Below, piece by piece: positions 36,714 through 45,572 of a stretch of DNA of 64,000 nucleotides. Within the stretch, counting starts at the first letter, position 1; each line of letters opens with the position of its first letter. Below the pieces are notes generated by a model, which saw nothing but the letters and a program-made list of their open reading frames with translations, was not told the DNA's origin and did not search any database. Position numbers and translations under genes: made by a program. The DNA is from Acestrorhynchus altus (taxonomy: Eukaryota; Chordata; Actinopteri; Characiformes; Acestrorhynchidae). The stretch lies in contig CM067508.1 in assembly GCA_034509495.1 (NCBI GenBank), forward strand, positions 25,871,886 to 25,935,885. The letters run 5' to 3'.

Positions 36714-39097
36714 CACTGGTAACACCACCAGGGCTGTAGGTTCAATTCCCAGTATGGGCATCATGTGCTACACTAATAGCAGTTCTTGGGCAAGACCCCT
36801 AACACTACTCTGACCCACAGCTGTAATATGAGTAACCTTGTAAGTCACTCTGGAAAAGAGTGTCAGCTAAATGCCGTAAATGTAGATGTGTGGGAATCAT
36901 ATGAAAGCTCACATTGTAGCTTTACCTGCTTAGATTCTTCACTTCAGAGAGCATCACCTGTCTGAGGCTCTGTACTGACAACATGATCTACAAACTGGCA
37001 CTCCAGGAAACTCCTTCAGCTTTAGTTGTAGCTGTATCGCAGTAATATTCAGTGCACCTTACCTTACTAAAAAAAACACCTTCATATTTGGAGAAAAATA
37101 ATAGAGAACAGATGTTTGCATTGCGGCTCGTGTGTATACAGAACCGCAGTATTGGAATTTTGATCAAATATATGAAATAATAATCAGACAAACAAAGACC
37201 GCATCCTGTTTAGGCAATAAAAACGCAGTCCCCCGCTCTGCCCCTTTAAGATAATGGCTGTGGGAAGCAGACTGCACACTCTGTTTGATGTGAGTATCCA
37301 GGTCGGCCTGAAATGGAAACTTCAAAGAGGCTGCATATTTACATTGCATCTCAATTTACCTCATTGACATAATGTTTCTATGCACCACACATTACCTCAT
37401 CCTGGGATAGAAAGATAGCTTGCCTTGCCCTCAAACCACCAATGTGAGGGAAGGCCAATTTCCCCCAGTCCTTGTGAGATAAGAGATGGTTTTTTTAAAC
37501 TGTGCTGTTCTGCACTGTTTACCTCCCAGAGTCCTGGAATTTCATTGCTCCTGTAAGAATACCTAAGTAATAATCAAAATCTGAATCTTTAACTTGTTAA
37601 AACACAGTGAAAAGGGGCTTACCAGAACTGATTTAACTTACCAAAGGAAACTTTTAAAAGCCCTATTCGGATGGGGTTTGTTTTGGCTGGGAGGTTTTTA
37701 CCAGACGATGTGTCCAAATGCATGTCAGTCTTTCTTAAAGACGATGCAGTTTCCCAGGTCAGTAGATTTTCTGTAGTATTGTACCTCCTGTACATTTACT
37801 GTAAACATTAGAAATATGTGGGTAAATATCCCTTTGTAGCATGTGGAAAAGGAGTGTTTTGCTGGATTTCTCAATTCTGAGATGCTCAAGAAAGCTTTTA
37901 GTTTCATCATGCATGGCACAGATGCTTCCGGACACTCAACTCAGTGGCAAACACCTCATTAGAACACCTGGAATGGAGGCTATTATTAAAGGCTGTGCAG
38001 GACTGTGCATAGAGGATCACAGGAATGACCACGGGATGAGGGTGTGGAAATATCACGTAATACATGATCAGATTTGAGGCCACGTTTCACAAAATGCCGA
38101 TATTGATGTGGGTACTGGGGAGATATTCTGGATCAGATGGTAAAAAAAGTGAATCAGATTTATTTCTGTAATCTTTTGTAAACTAAGGCCTGCAAAAGAA
38201 GGCATGCACAACCAACTTTAAATAAAGTAGAAAAGAAAAATATCGCTCGGTTTCAGTACTGGATGGTACTCAACGTTTCGATGTTATCAGCACAGATAAT
38301 AAAAAATGGTTTTGTTAAACTGTTAAACTTTAAAGAGCCAGCAAGTTTTATTTGGCAGATTATTCCCAGTTCTTCCTCGCCTAATTCAGGAACCATTAAA
38401 AAAACTAAGAGATATAACCATACGATTAATGATTGTGCAGGAGTTTGTCCATTAAATATTTTTTTCAGAAGCAATATCAAGGAATAAGTAGCCTGCTGTG
38501 CTGACACTGTTCTTCATGTACATAGGAGGCTTGTTTGTGTGAATTTGGCAAAACACCACCACCAGTCAATGGGAGCTTATTGTGACTCATAATATATGTA
38601 CAAAATAAATGTGTGCAAACTGTAGACGTTAGTACATTTTTGTGCTACATTTTAGTCATATATGTACAAATCTTTGGAGAACTCATTGTCTAACTAGGCA
38701 TCTTGTTAGATGTTCCTGCTGCCAAACGTGGGTAGCTGGGCAGAGTGTATGGTGACATATGTACCACATACCCTTTTAAAGATTTTCTTAACAGCTGATG
38801 TAAAAAATATTTCTAAAGGTCTATTTCAACCCTTTCACTCTCAAAGAGCTCTCTGAGGCCTTCAGAAAGTAGATGAAAATTGCCATTCCACTCTCCGGAA
38901 AAAAAAATGTACAAGTGGAGAACACTGAAAACAACTGCCAACATTACAGGACACAAAGTAAAGAGCTGGTATTATTATAAGGCCTGTGCTCATCTCTGTC
39001 TGGATGTCTGGTTGTTGTTTTGCAGCTCCTGGGTATGGCCTTCTCCATGACGCTGTTCCACCAGATCCACAGAACAGGAAAGAAGTACGATGCCTAG
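15674..39097 (+). CDS. tspan9: Tetraspanin-9 (tspan9), first coding exon not in window
   Basis: Joined exons 15674-15865, 19701-19775, 31946-32047, 32771-32902, 36337-36420 and 39026-39097 are all phase 0 with GT/AG borders and give 218 codons plus TAG. The translation follows vertebrate TSPAN9 closely: the end of TM1 (CGCGLLGVGIWLAVSQG), TM2 and the GAIKENKCLLLS intracellular loop, TM3, a large extracellular loop with CCG, PDRCC, CGRN and GCF cysteine motifs (six cysteines), TM4, and a short tail ending GKKYDA. The family protein is 239 residues, so exactly 21 N-terminal residues are missing; their exon was not found between 1 and 15673 and probably lies upstream. Tetraspanins are four-pass plasma-membrane proteins that organise partner proteins such as integrins in microdomains; TSPAN9 is known from platelets. 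A possible N-glycosylation site (NVT) sits near residue 180 of the loop. TSPAN4 is the nearest alternative, but the loop and tail fit TSPAN9 better. The a/b ohnolog cannot be assigned. Confidence 0.95.
15888..15928 (+). repeat. (CA)n microsatellite just after a donor site
   Basis: A CA run of about 41 bases with one cg interruption starts 22 bases after the donor at 15866. CA repeats in this position are known binding sites for hnRNP L and can change exon use; such a role here is inference. Confidence 0.95.
16742..17026 (-). repeat. tRNA-derived SINE-like repeat
   Basis: The + strand carries gggatttgaaccagcgacca, the complement of a Pol III B-box (ggttcaaatccc-like). It also has ctcaaggacacttcagtc and a gcatttaacccatcc motif, common in a fish SINE family. 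The repeat is read on the - strand. Confidence 0.6.
17590..18298 (+). mobile_element. 3' end of a non-LTR retrotransposon
   Basis: It contains blocks typical of fish LINE 3' regions: accatcagactgtacaactc, ctctctgggggtgga, an AT-rich stretch, gctggaagcttaatttccc and cccaaagggatcaataaagt, followed by the short tail (atct)n at 18282-18298. The coding part is absent or unrecognisable. Family not assigned. Confidence 0.6.
19609..19642 (+). repeat. (CT)n microsatellite upstream of the TM3 exon
   Basis: A 34-base CT run lies 58 bases before the acceptor at 19700, in the region where branch point and splicing-repressor sites normally lie. Confidence 0.9.
19701..19775 (+). CDS. tspan9: tspan9 coding exon: TM3
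   Basis: This 75-nt, 25-codon exon encodes a hydrophobic TM3 helix (FFIVLLIILLAEL...FFVYSNK). The acceptor is ctgtttacag and the donor gtaagc. The exon is phase 0 at both ends. Confidence 0.95.
23471..23868 (+). mobile_element. Non-autonomous Tc1-like element, copy 1
   Basis: The left end is cactatacggacaaaagtat plus tgggaca. The right end is the diverged inverse (gtgtcctcaaacacttgaac plus atataatg). A TA precedes the left end. The interior carries gaggtcaggatgttggatg, shared with copies at 43231, 52134 and 56850. Confidence 0.85.
24664..24702 (+). repeat. (CA)n microsatellite, imperfect
   Basis: CA-rich run with a few interruptions. Confidence 0.85.
25985..26160 (+). repeat. Degraded SINE-like repeat
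   Basis: It contains ttatgggtcaaatccttgag (B-box-like), ggccttgagcaaggacctta and ggtactgtggcatgactga, the usual order in a fish tRNA-derived SINE. The phrase around tgtggcatgactgacctga is duplicated in tandem. Confidence 0.5.
27770..28075 (-). repeat. Dispersed SINE-like repeat, minus orientation
   Basis: The stretch gtgtgatgtggggagagagc followed by gccatctacccaccc is the complement of 44780-44830, so the two are inverted copies of one family. It also carries aattcgaacccgtgagcct, a B-box-like motif. Confidence 0.65.
29319..29352. repeat. (TA)n microsatellite
   Basis: TA run of about 34 bases. Confidence 0.97.
29820..29901 (+). repeat. (GT)n microsatellite
   Basis: Pure GT run of about 82 bases, the longest of its kind in the window. 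Confidence 0.97.
31946..32047 (+). CDS. tspan9: tspan9 coding exon: start of large extracellular loop
   Basis: This 102-nt, 34-codon exon begins VSENAKKDLKDGL and ends AWNIIQAE, the first helices of the large loop. The acceptor is cttctcag; a second AG five bases downstream (ctcaggtcag) would shift the frame. The donor is gtgcat, a weak consensus. Confidence 0.95.
32048..32770 (+). other. tspan9 intron between the loop exons
   Basis: This is a 723-base non-coding intron, AT-rich, with an A(14) run near 32132 and a short gtttgtttgtttg repeat. Nothing else is seen. Confidence 0.85.
32771..32902 (+). CDS. tspan9: tspan9 coding exon: CCG motif and variable region
   Basis: This 132-nt, 44-codon exon starts WKCCGVTGYTDW and holds PDRCC, DCGRN and the NVT sequon. 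It carries five of the six loop cysteines. The acceptor is acggtgcag and the donor gtgagt. Confidence 0.95.
35502..35590. repeat. (TA)n microsatellite
   Basis: Pure TA run of about 89 bases, the longest TA tract in the window. It is self-complementary. Confidence 0.97.
36045..36085. repeat. (TA)n microsatellite
   Basis: TA run of about 41 bases. Confidence 0.97.
36337..36420 (+). CDS. tspan9: tspan9 coding exon: loop end and start of TM4
   Basis: This 84-nt, 28-codon exon starts GCFEKVEEWLDDNKH, with the last loop cysteine, and runs into TM4 (GTIGMCILVVQ). The acceptor is tttacctgcag and the donor gtaatg. Confidence 0.95.
36664..36711 (+). repeat. (GT)n microsatellite
   Basis: GT run of about 48 bases directly preceding a SINE. 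Confidence 0.95.
36712..36892 (+). mobile_element. tRNA-derived SINE with L2-like tail
   Basis: It has a B-box-like ggttcaattcccag, then ttgggcaagacccctaacac, then a tail with agtcactctgg and cagctaaatgccgtaaatgt. That tail matches the 3' end of the L2 element at 47455-47502, as expected for a SINE mobilised by the L2 machinery. Confidence 0.75.
39026..39097 (+). CDS. tspan9: tspan9 last coding exon: TM4 end and cytoplasmic tail
   Basis: This is 23 codons plus TAG. It encodes LLGMAFSMTLFHQIHRTG and the tail GKKYDA. The acceptor is ttgttttgcag. The 3' UTR follows directly. Confidence 0.95.
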   Translation, partial: LLGMAFSMTLFHQIHRTGKKYDA

Positions 39098-39480
39098 CAG
39101 AGCTGCAGTACTGAGGAGGGGCTCCACTGCATTATCATGGGACTGAATCTGGAGGCCCCTCTAAATCCGCTGTGTACCACCACTGGCCATGTCCTAACCT
39201 TATCCCCCATCCTGACCCCCCGAAACCACCCTGTACAGACATCAGCCACTCGTCCCTTCTCTTCTCTTCTCTTCTCTCTCCCGACACCACTCACCTGCCA
39301 AAGAGAAAGAGGGACTGAGAGGAAGGAGGAGCTGCGACTGATTGGTTTGAAAACTCTGGGGTGGTTGTCACCCTCTCCCTCTCCAGCTCCTGTAGAACCT
39401 TTATTTTGTACGCTTGGACTAACTAACGTTTGCAGGAAAAGGAGAATATCATGACAACAATAAAACTGCGTTGCTTTACT
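39098..39480 (+). other. tspan9: tspan9 3' UTR, proximal part
   Basis: This is non-coding sequence after the TAG. The first canonical poly(A) signal, AATAAA at 39459-39464, gives a short UTR of about 370 bases. The UTR may run much further in longer isoforms, because mammalian TSPAN9 3' UTRs are kilobases long; other AATAAA motifs occur near 44080 and at 44609. Confidence 0.6.
39459..39464 (+). terminator. Candidate proximal poly(A) signal of tspan9
   Basis: A canonical AATAAA lies 362 bases after the stop codon, within an A-rich context followed by T-rich sequence. Confidence 0.5.
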
Positions 39481-42384
39481 AATGCATAATTCCCACCCTG
39501 CACCGCAAGGACAAGACTTAGAAGACTGATAACTGTGCCACCCTCTGGTGGTCTTTATTTGAAATGTCGTTCACGTGTTCAGCCCCCCCTCGGCAATGGA
39601 AATGACAAAAGGTTCCATCTTAGCATGCTGCAATTTTCTACTCGGTGGAAACCTTTGCCATTTCAGTGGAAGGCTGTGTTCTTTATGTTTTATTAGTTTG
39701 TTTGTTTGGTTTAAACCCCTTCCTCATCACCCCCCCCCCCTTCATTCTCACCACTGAGACGGCTGGGTAGGTATTTCATTTGCAGTTGCAGATCAGAGAT
39801 GTTCGTGTATTCAGACTAAAGTCTGTGCTCAGATTTGTGATGGGCAATTTGAGAGAGGATGCTAATGGGTTGGAAACTGCAGGCAAAAAAAAAAACAACG
39901 AGTCTGTTGTTGATAAAAAAAAGGAGGACAGGCAGTTGAGGATATTTCAAGCTGTTTGATCACCATGCCATGAAGATACTCAAACAAGATCACTCAATCA
40001 AGTTACATCATATAAACACAATATGTAACAATACTCCCGGATAGAGTCTCTTTCAGAGGCAGAGATGATGAGATTTCAGAGTCCCTTTGTTACATAACAG
40101 ATAAGCACACAAAGCACACAGAGCAAGCTGTGGCTTGAACGATGGACCACAGTTGTCCATTTCCTCTCATGGAGGGCCAGAGGTCAGCACTGGCAGCTAT
40201 TAGTTTCTTCTCCATCTTGTTCCTTCAGATGTTCCACCCTTGCGAACTTTTTCAACAGGCAGCAGAGTAGAGCTGTGTATTGGGAAGAACCTGCTGAAAC
40301 AATCTCGAGTAGAAGGAATTGCCAAACATAAAATCTCTATGCTTCAATATATTGCTATTTTTATATGTCCCTGCTTCAGAGCAGCGTAACCTATGTTCAT
40401 TAATGTATCTGAGCATTGTGTCTCCATGGAAATGAATACAAAGAGGTGCATCTTTGTACAGATCCCAGAACATCTCTTTGATCCTGACCCTAATCTGAGC
40501 CTAATCTGAAACCCTAATCATAAAATCATATCTCACGTACAGAGATAGTGACCAATTCAGCACCACATATAGACCTTTCAGATTACAGAGCAAGCCAGAG
40601 CGTGGCTCCAGACAGCTTGTGCATCATTGATCATCTACTGTATCTGCGAGTGAGTCTGAGGTCTTTCTCTTTCGGCTCACCTTAGCTGCTCAGCCAGTGT
40701 TTTTCTCTTTTCTTTCCTGAGGTTTCAAGTCAAGAAGGTACCACTGAGGTTATGCCTGTTTGCCTTTCCAACCGACATTCCTATTAGGTGATCTGATTTT
40801 GTATCTGTGCCTCTACGTTCTGATCCTTCTCCTGTGACTGTCGTCTTTTGCTCCCTCCATCTCAGAGGGGAGTGGAAGGAGGCAGATCAAAGACGAGACG
40901 ACTGCAAACAGGGCCTGGAATGAAGTGGAAGACTATTTACCAGCTTAAAGTCTGGTGGGGTTTAATTGCCTGCTGTAGGACATGAATTAGTTTGTCCAGA
41001 CTGCAACTGCGGTCAGACAGCCTGGGAAAACAGAGGGGGGGGGGGCTGAGGGGGTCATCATGCTGTCTCCTATCCATGTCAGCTTTGACTTGGACAACTC
41101 TAATGGAATTGTGGGAATACAATGTGCTGTGCTGATGATAGTACTGACCGAGACATGTCTTTCTTTGGTTAACTGTTTACTGTAGTTTAGAAGGAAATTG
41201 GTTTTAAACAATCAGGGACCAGAGGTGGTCAGCAGTTCAGATTTTCATCCTAGATATGCGGACACATGGTGAGTAGACGGAGCCTGCTTTGGATGAGTAG
41301 AAGAATGCTGTCACTTGTGCATTGCTGCTATGAGTGATTCTTGGTTTGAGGTTCTTTAGATGAGGGCATGAGGAGAAAGATTAACAGCTAAGAAACAACA
41401 GTCTATCAAATAACCCCTTTGCTTGCTAACACCCGGGGGAGGTCTGGATGCTGAGAATGTTTGGGATTGGCGTGGAGTTGAAGAAAATCATCTCTGCAGG
41501 CCAAACAGCGTACTGTTAGTGGCATATGGTGAATGAACGCAGAGGGCGAGCAAATCTGTTCCTTTTTTTAGTTTCGTAAAACAAACCTGAAACTGGACAG
41601 AACTAGAGGTGAAGTGAGGTCACAGTGTGTTTGCGCTCCATACTAACAGTGCATCGGTAACGTCAGGTCAGTATGTGGAGGAACAATGTTGACCCCTGCT
41701 CTCATAGTCTTGATGTGCCAGAACTGAAAAAGTTAAGTTCTTTTCTGAAAGACGTCAGTCAGAATGATTTTTTGCAGAAAGTGCAACCCAACCCACTGTC
41801 TCTTGCAGGGGGTTTAATTTTATACATTGTTTTTGCCATTTTTGTGTTATTCGAATTGTATTTATTCATTATTAATCTGGTTCTCATTGCATATCATCTC
41901 AACACAGCTACAACAAACAGCTTAACCTATAGATGGGAAAACATATTCATTGCATACATTTCCCGACTTAAATTCTTGCTCTTTGGTTGCCATCAAGTAT
42001 TAGAAAAGTTGAGGAAAAACAGGCCTGTAACATTAAGACGGTGGTTACATTATCATTGTTGCATTCTTTCCTTTTGTCATTTGTACGTTGGTTGTCATTT
42101 TTGTCTGTTTTTATTCCATATGCTGTTTTAATTATTTTATTATTTTGCATCCTATATTGGCTTTTGTGAAGGTGAGCTCAGCGAATTTCCAGTCTGGAGG
42201 CCTGAAAGTCAGGAGTTCTTCTGTTTGCTCTTCACAGTGAGACAAACTGTATTCATGGTGGGCAGACGCTTGCTGTGCATTCACAAGTTTCTTTATTCAG
42301 GTGTTATTAGAATAAGGCACTTATGAATGTATAATATTATTTGTTCACATACCCACAATGAAGTCAGTGCCTGTTTGCTGAGCT

Positions 42385-42904
42385 GGGGCCAGATTCAAAA
42401 AAGCTTTCCTAAGAAAAAAAAAACAACAACATACAGATAAAGTAAACAAGAACTTCATATTCCAATAGTTCCAATTCTCAAAAATTAAGGAATTTTCAAT
42501 TTTCCTCTAAAAAATTAAACCTTTGTTTTAAGATTTGCTTAAGATATGCTTTGTTGCTTTCTTCTGTAGCCGGTTGCATCATTTTTCATTCAGTTCAGTT
42601 TATGCAAAATGGACAAAAAAGTAAATTGTTGATGGTGGAGGCAGCAGGGGAACAACAGGGGAAAAACAAATCCTTGGAATACATGATAATTGTGGTGGAA
42701 GAGTCTCCACTTTTAATTTGGTTAAATTCGACATTCAGCTATTTAAACTGATCGTTTCAGCATCTGATTTTATGAACTCTTACAGTGAAATGTGAGGTGA
42801 TCTGAAGGTTAAGAACATTTGTTGAAGAATACCAATTTTTTTAAGAAGAATGTATTTATTTTTTAAAAAATTCTTTCTTAAGACACTTTTGTGAATCTGG
42901 CCCC
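42385..42904. mobile_element. MITE with ~30-bp inverted ends
   Basis: The left end ggggccagattcaaaaaagc is the inverse of the right end (ttttgtgaatctggcccc), with the match continuing into the cttaagaa region. The element is 520 bases, AT-rich and non-coding. The target-site duplication is unclear. Superfamily not assigned (hAT- or Harbinger-like are possible). Confidence 0.75.
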
Positions 42905-43230
42905 TGCTCTTCCTATGTTAGTACCCCATGTTAAGCTTTATAGCCAATGACTTCACTCTATCTTAGTTGATTTTTACTGGCCCAAAATAGAAATCACACA
43001 CAGAATTCACATACTGCAAAGAGAGCTTGTGTGCAGTATATTGTATATTTTGGTAAGCCTGTTTCTTAACTGCCATTTTCTACCCATTTGTTGTTTCTCT
43101 AATATCTTTTATTTGTTTATTAGATTCTCTTTTGTTTTGTTTGTTTGATTTTGCATTTGTATTTTTCAGTTCAAGAGTGTATGGTGACTCAGTTCTGTAC
43201 ATGTTGCAATTTGTTAGTACTGTATTCATA

Positions 43231-43675
43231 CACTATATGGACAGAAGTATTGGGACACCCTTTTTCCTAAAACCGAGGGGTTAAAAAGAATATATCCTGC
43301 TTTCTACTAGATTTTGGACCATTGCTGAGGATTTGATTGCATTCGATCACAAGTGTGTTAGTGAGGTCAGGATGTTGGATGGTAACCACCCCACCTCATC
43401 CCCAACTCCCCAACTCATCTTGAAAGTATTGGATGGAGCGCCATCATTCCAGCTTAATGCGGGTAGGCTTTATACGCCTCTAGCCCACACCTGGCATTAG
43501 GCATGGTGCCAAAGGTTTGGTGTTTATCTGCTCCGGAGTCCTATTCAGTTGGCAGTACAGGGAATAGATAAGCTGTGTAAGTACATTTGCACATCTATGT
43601 CAGCAATGGGTGCAACTTAAAGTTGCTGAATGCATTCGTTACTAGGGGTGTCCACAAACATTTGGACATATAGTG
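43231..43675 (+). mobile_element. Non-autonomous Tc1-like element, copy 2
   Basis: The left end is cactatatggacagaagtat plus tgggacaccc. The right end is ggggtgtccacaaacatttg plus gacatatagtg. TA flanks both sides. 445 bases, no transposase. This is the best preserved copy in the window. Confidence 0.9.
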
Positions 43676-44608
43676 TATTTTGACACTGTTGCAGGGAAGC
43701 GTTTTATCAATGGATTCGAGTATCCATATTAACATATCTAAGCTTTCCATCCTTTTTTGAACCACTGTTCCGGAATCGAGGAGTTAGTTTCAGAAAGAAG
43801 GGATATGGAAAGTAATCTCGTTTCTACCACATTTTGCGTGTGTGTATTTTTGTACTACAGTCCTAACCCCGGCACTAACCTGCATATACGAGCTGTGGAA
43901 ACGTACGCTCTTGAGTGATGTGTTTGATGTAGTGTCATGGTGGGTGACAGTTCTAATATCGTGTCAACCCAACTTTGTCCTGTGGATTTTTTTGCTACAT
44001 GTAAAGCACTATAAATATCTATATTAGGTGGTGCACTAAATTTCATTCTTTAAATCCTACCATTTTTTTTTTTTTTTTAAATAAAAGAGTGTCGCAAAAT
44101 TCCATTATAATGTACAGTCATTGACTTTCTCCTTAATGACTATTCAAAATGGGTTTTTTTTACATGCACCATAGTATACACTACTCTGAAAGTTATTTAA
44201 GCATCACCACTTTATCTTAGAAGCTTCTTCTAAGTGTGTTAAGAAATGTGTGTGTCTGCAACAGGCGGAGTCTTCAGCTGGTTCCAAACTGCTTTGGAAA
44301 GGCCTGCTATGAAGATCCAACAGAGTATCCACAAGAAATGAAACGTTACAGCACATCATTGCAGGGAGAAAGAACAGTGTTTAGAACCAGTCAAACTAAG
44401 AGATGGTTTCTTATTTTCTACACATTAGAAACAGCAACTGCTTGATATGAGTGCAGCATTATTTTTCTACTGAGCTTTATTGATTGGTTAATCTAACTTC
44501 TGTACCATTTCACCGTGGCTATTTTTCAAGACACTTTTTTTTTCTTCTATGCAAAGCCCTGTTTAGGCTTTTTACAGATTATTTTGTATTAGTTCCATGT
44601 AATTATTA

Positions 44609-44614
44609 AATAAA
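44609..44614 (+). terminator. Candidate distal poly(A) signal
   Basis: This AATAAA lies in an AT-rich stretch about 5.5 kb past the tspan9 stop and before the repeat cluster starting near 44720. It could end a long tspan9 3' UTR. That is inference only; transposons interrupt the interval. Confidence 0.25.
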
Positions 44615-44721
44615 GTTATTAGAATTCATTGAACACATATTTCTGTCTGTTTTACAGGATTAGTATATACAACCCAACCATCTGCCAACTGTATATAACA
44701 AATCTTTATGGATGTGTTGAG

Positions 44722-44985
44722 ACTAGTCTCAGGTCATGCTGCTTGCCATCAGTGGCTGAAGTCTTAGAGAGCAAAACTGGATGTGCTCTCTCTGGGTGAG
44801 TAGATGGTACGCTGTCCCCACATCACGTCTAGTCAGATGCTGACTGCACAGGCATCTGTTAGCCTCTGTATCAGAGCTGGGGACCTGACACTTTGCTCCA
44901 AGTGCATTGACCAACCAGCAATGATGCAATGGTGCCAGTTTCCAAAAGAGCTGGTCACTGGCTTCACATGTATTGGAGCTTAGTG
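44722..44985 (+). repeat. Dispersed SINE-like repeat, plus orientation
   Basis: It contains catgctgcttgccatcagtg, tctctctgggtgagtagatg and gtccccacatcac, the inverse of the copy at 27770-28075, and ends near gcttcacatgtattggag. The 102-codon antisense frame here is not a gene. Confidence 0.65.
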
Positions 44986-44999
44986 GTGCTAAATTGTTA

Positions 45000-45572
45000 A
45001 AAGGCTGCCTTCTTTTTTGAAATGTTATTTCATTCACTTTCGTTTGTACTGTAGCCTCAAGCTGTTTTCAAAGTCAAGCAAAGTCAAACACCTCAATAGA
45101 TCACTTGTACAGAACTGTTCCCTTCTCAGATTTTCTATATTTCTGCATAAATGTGATCTAAAACAAGTCCTAAGACTAGAGAAGGAGAAGCAATACGATG
45201 CAATATTACATACCTGCAAGTTGCAAATGTATGTGAGCCTTTAGGATCTGCAAATCATCCTTTGAAAGTGAAATTAATCAGGTGATTTCAATGACATGAG
45301 AATTAGGTGTGTTTTTATTCAGAGAACAGGGATCTTCACCGATGGACGTGGACATGTTTCACGGCAGGATGTCAAGACGTAAGGTTATGAACCCATTTCT
45401 AAAGTGTTTAGACTCCCCTCACAATCAGACAGACAAATTGAAGAAATTCAAGACCATTATTTACCCTCCCAAGGAGTGGTCAACCAAACTCAGGCCATGT
45501 AATGATCCAAGAGGTCACAAAGCAACCAAAGGTTACTTCTAAATGACTAAAGGCATTTCTCACATTAAAAAC
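45000..45572 (+). pseudogene. Tc1-like transposase pseudogene, 5' part
   Basis: The recognisable coding part, about 45310-45572, includes a YPPKEWSTK segment and a gaggtcacaaagcaacc motif, which match the N-terminal half of a fish Tc1 transposase. The frame is broken. The copy is interrupted at about 45573 by an L2 element and resumes at 47503. The outer 5' end is not fixed. Confidence 0.65.

Larger units (their letters stand above)
36421..39025 (+). other. Last tspan9 intron
   Basis: It holds (GT)n at 36664-36711 followed by a SINE at 36712-36892. From 36893 to 39025 I see ordinary non-coding DNA. Confidence 0.8.

Noticed and set aside
36712..36892. Possible tRNA gene (B-box motif)
   Set aside because: Only part of a tRNA-like promoter is present, there is no cloverleaf, and the tail is that of a SINE. 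The same applies to 16742-17026 and 27770-28075.
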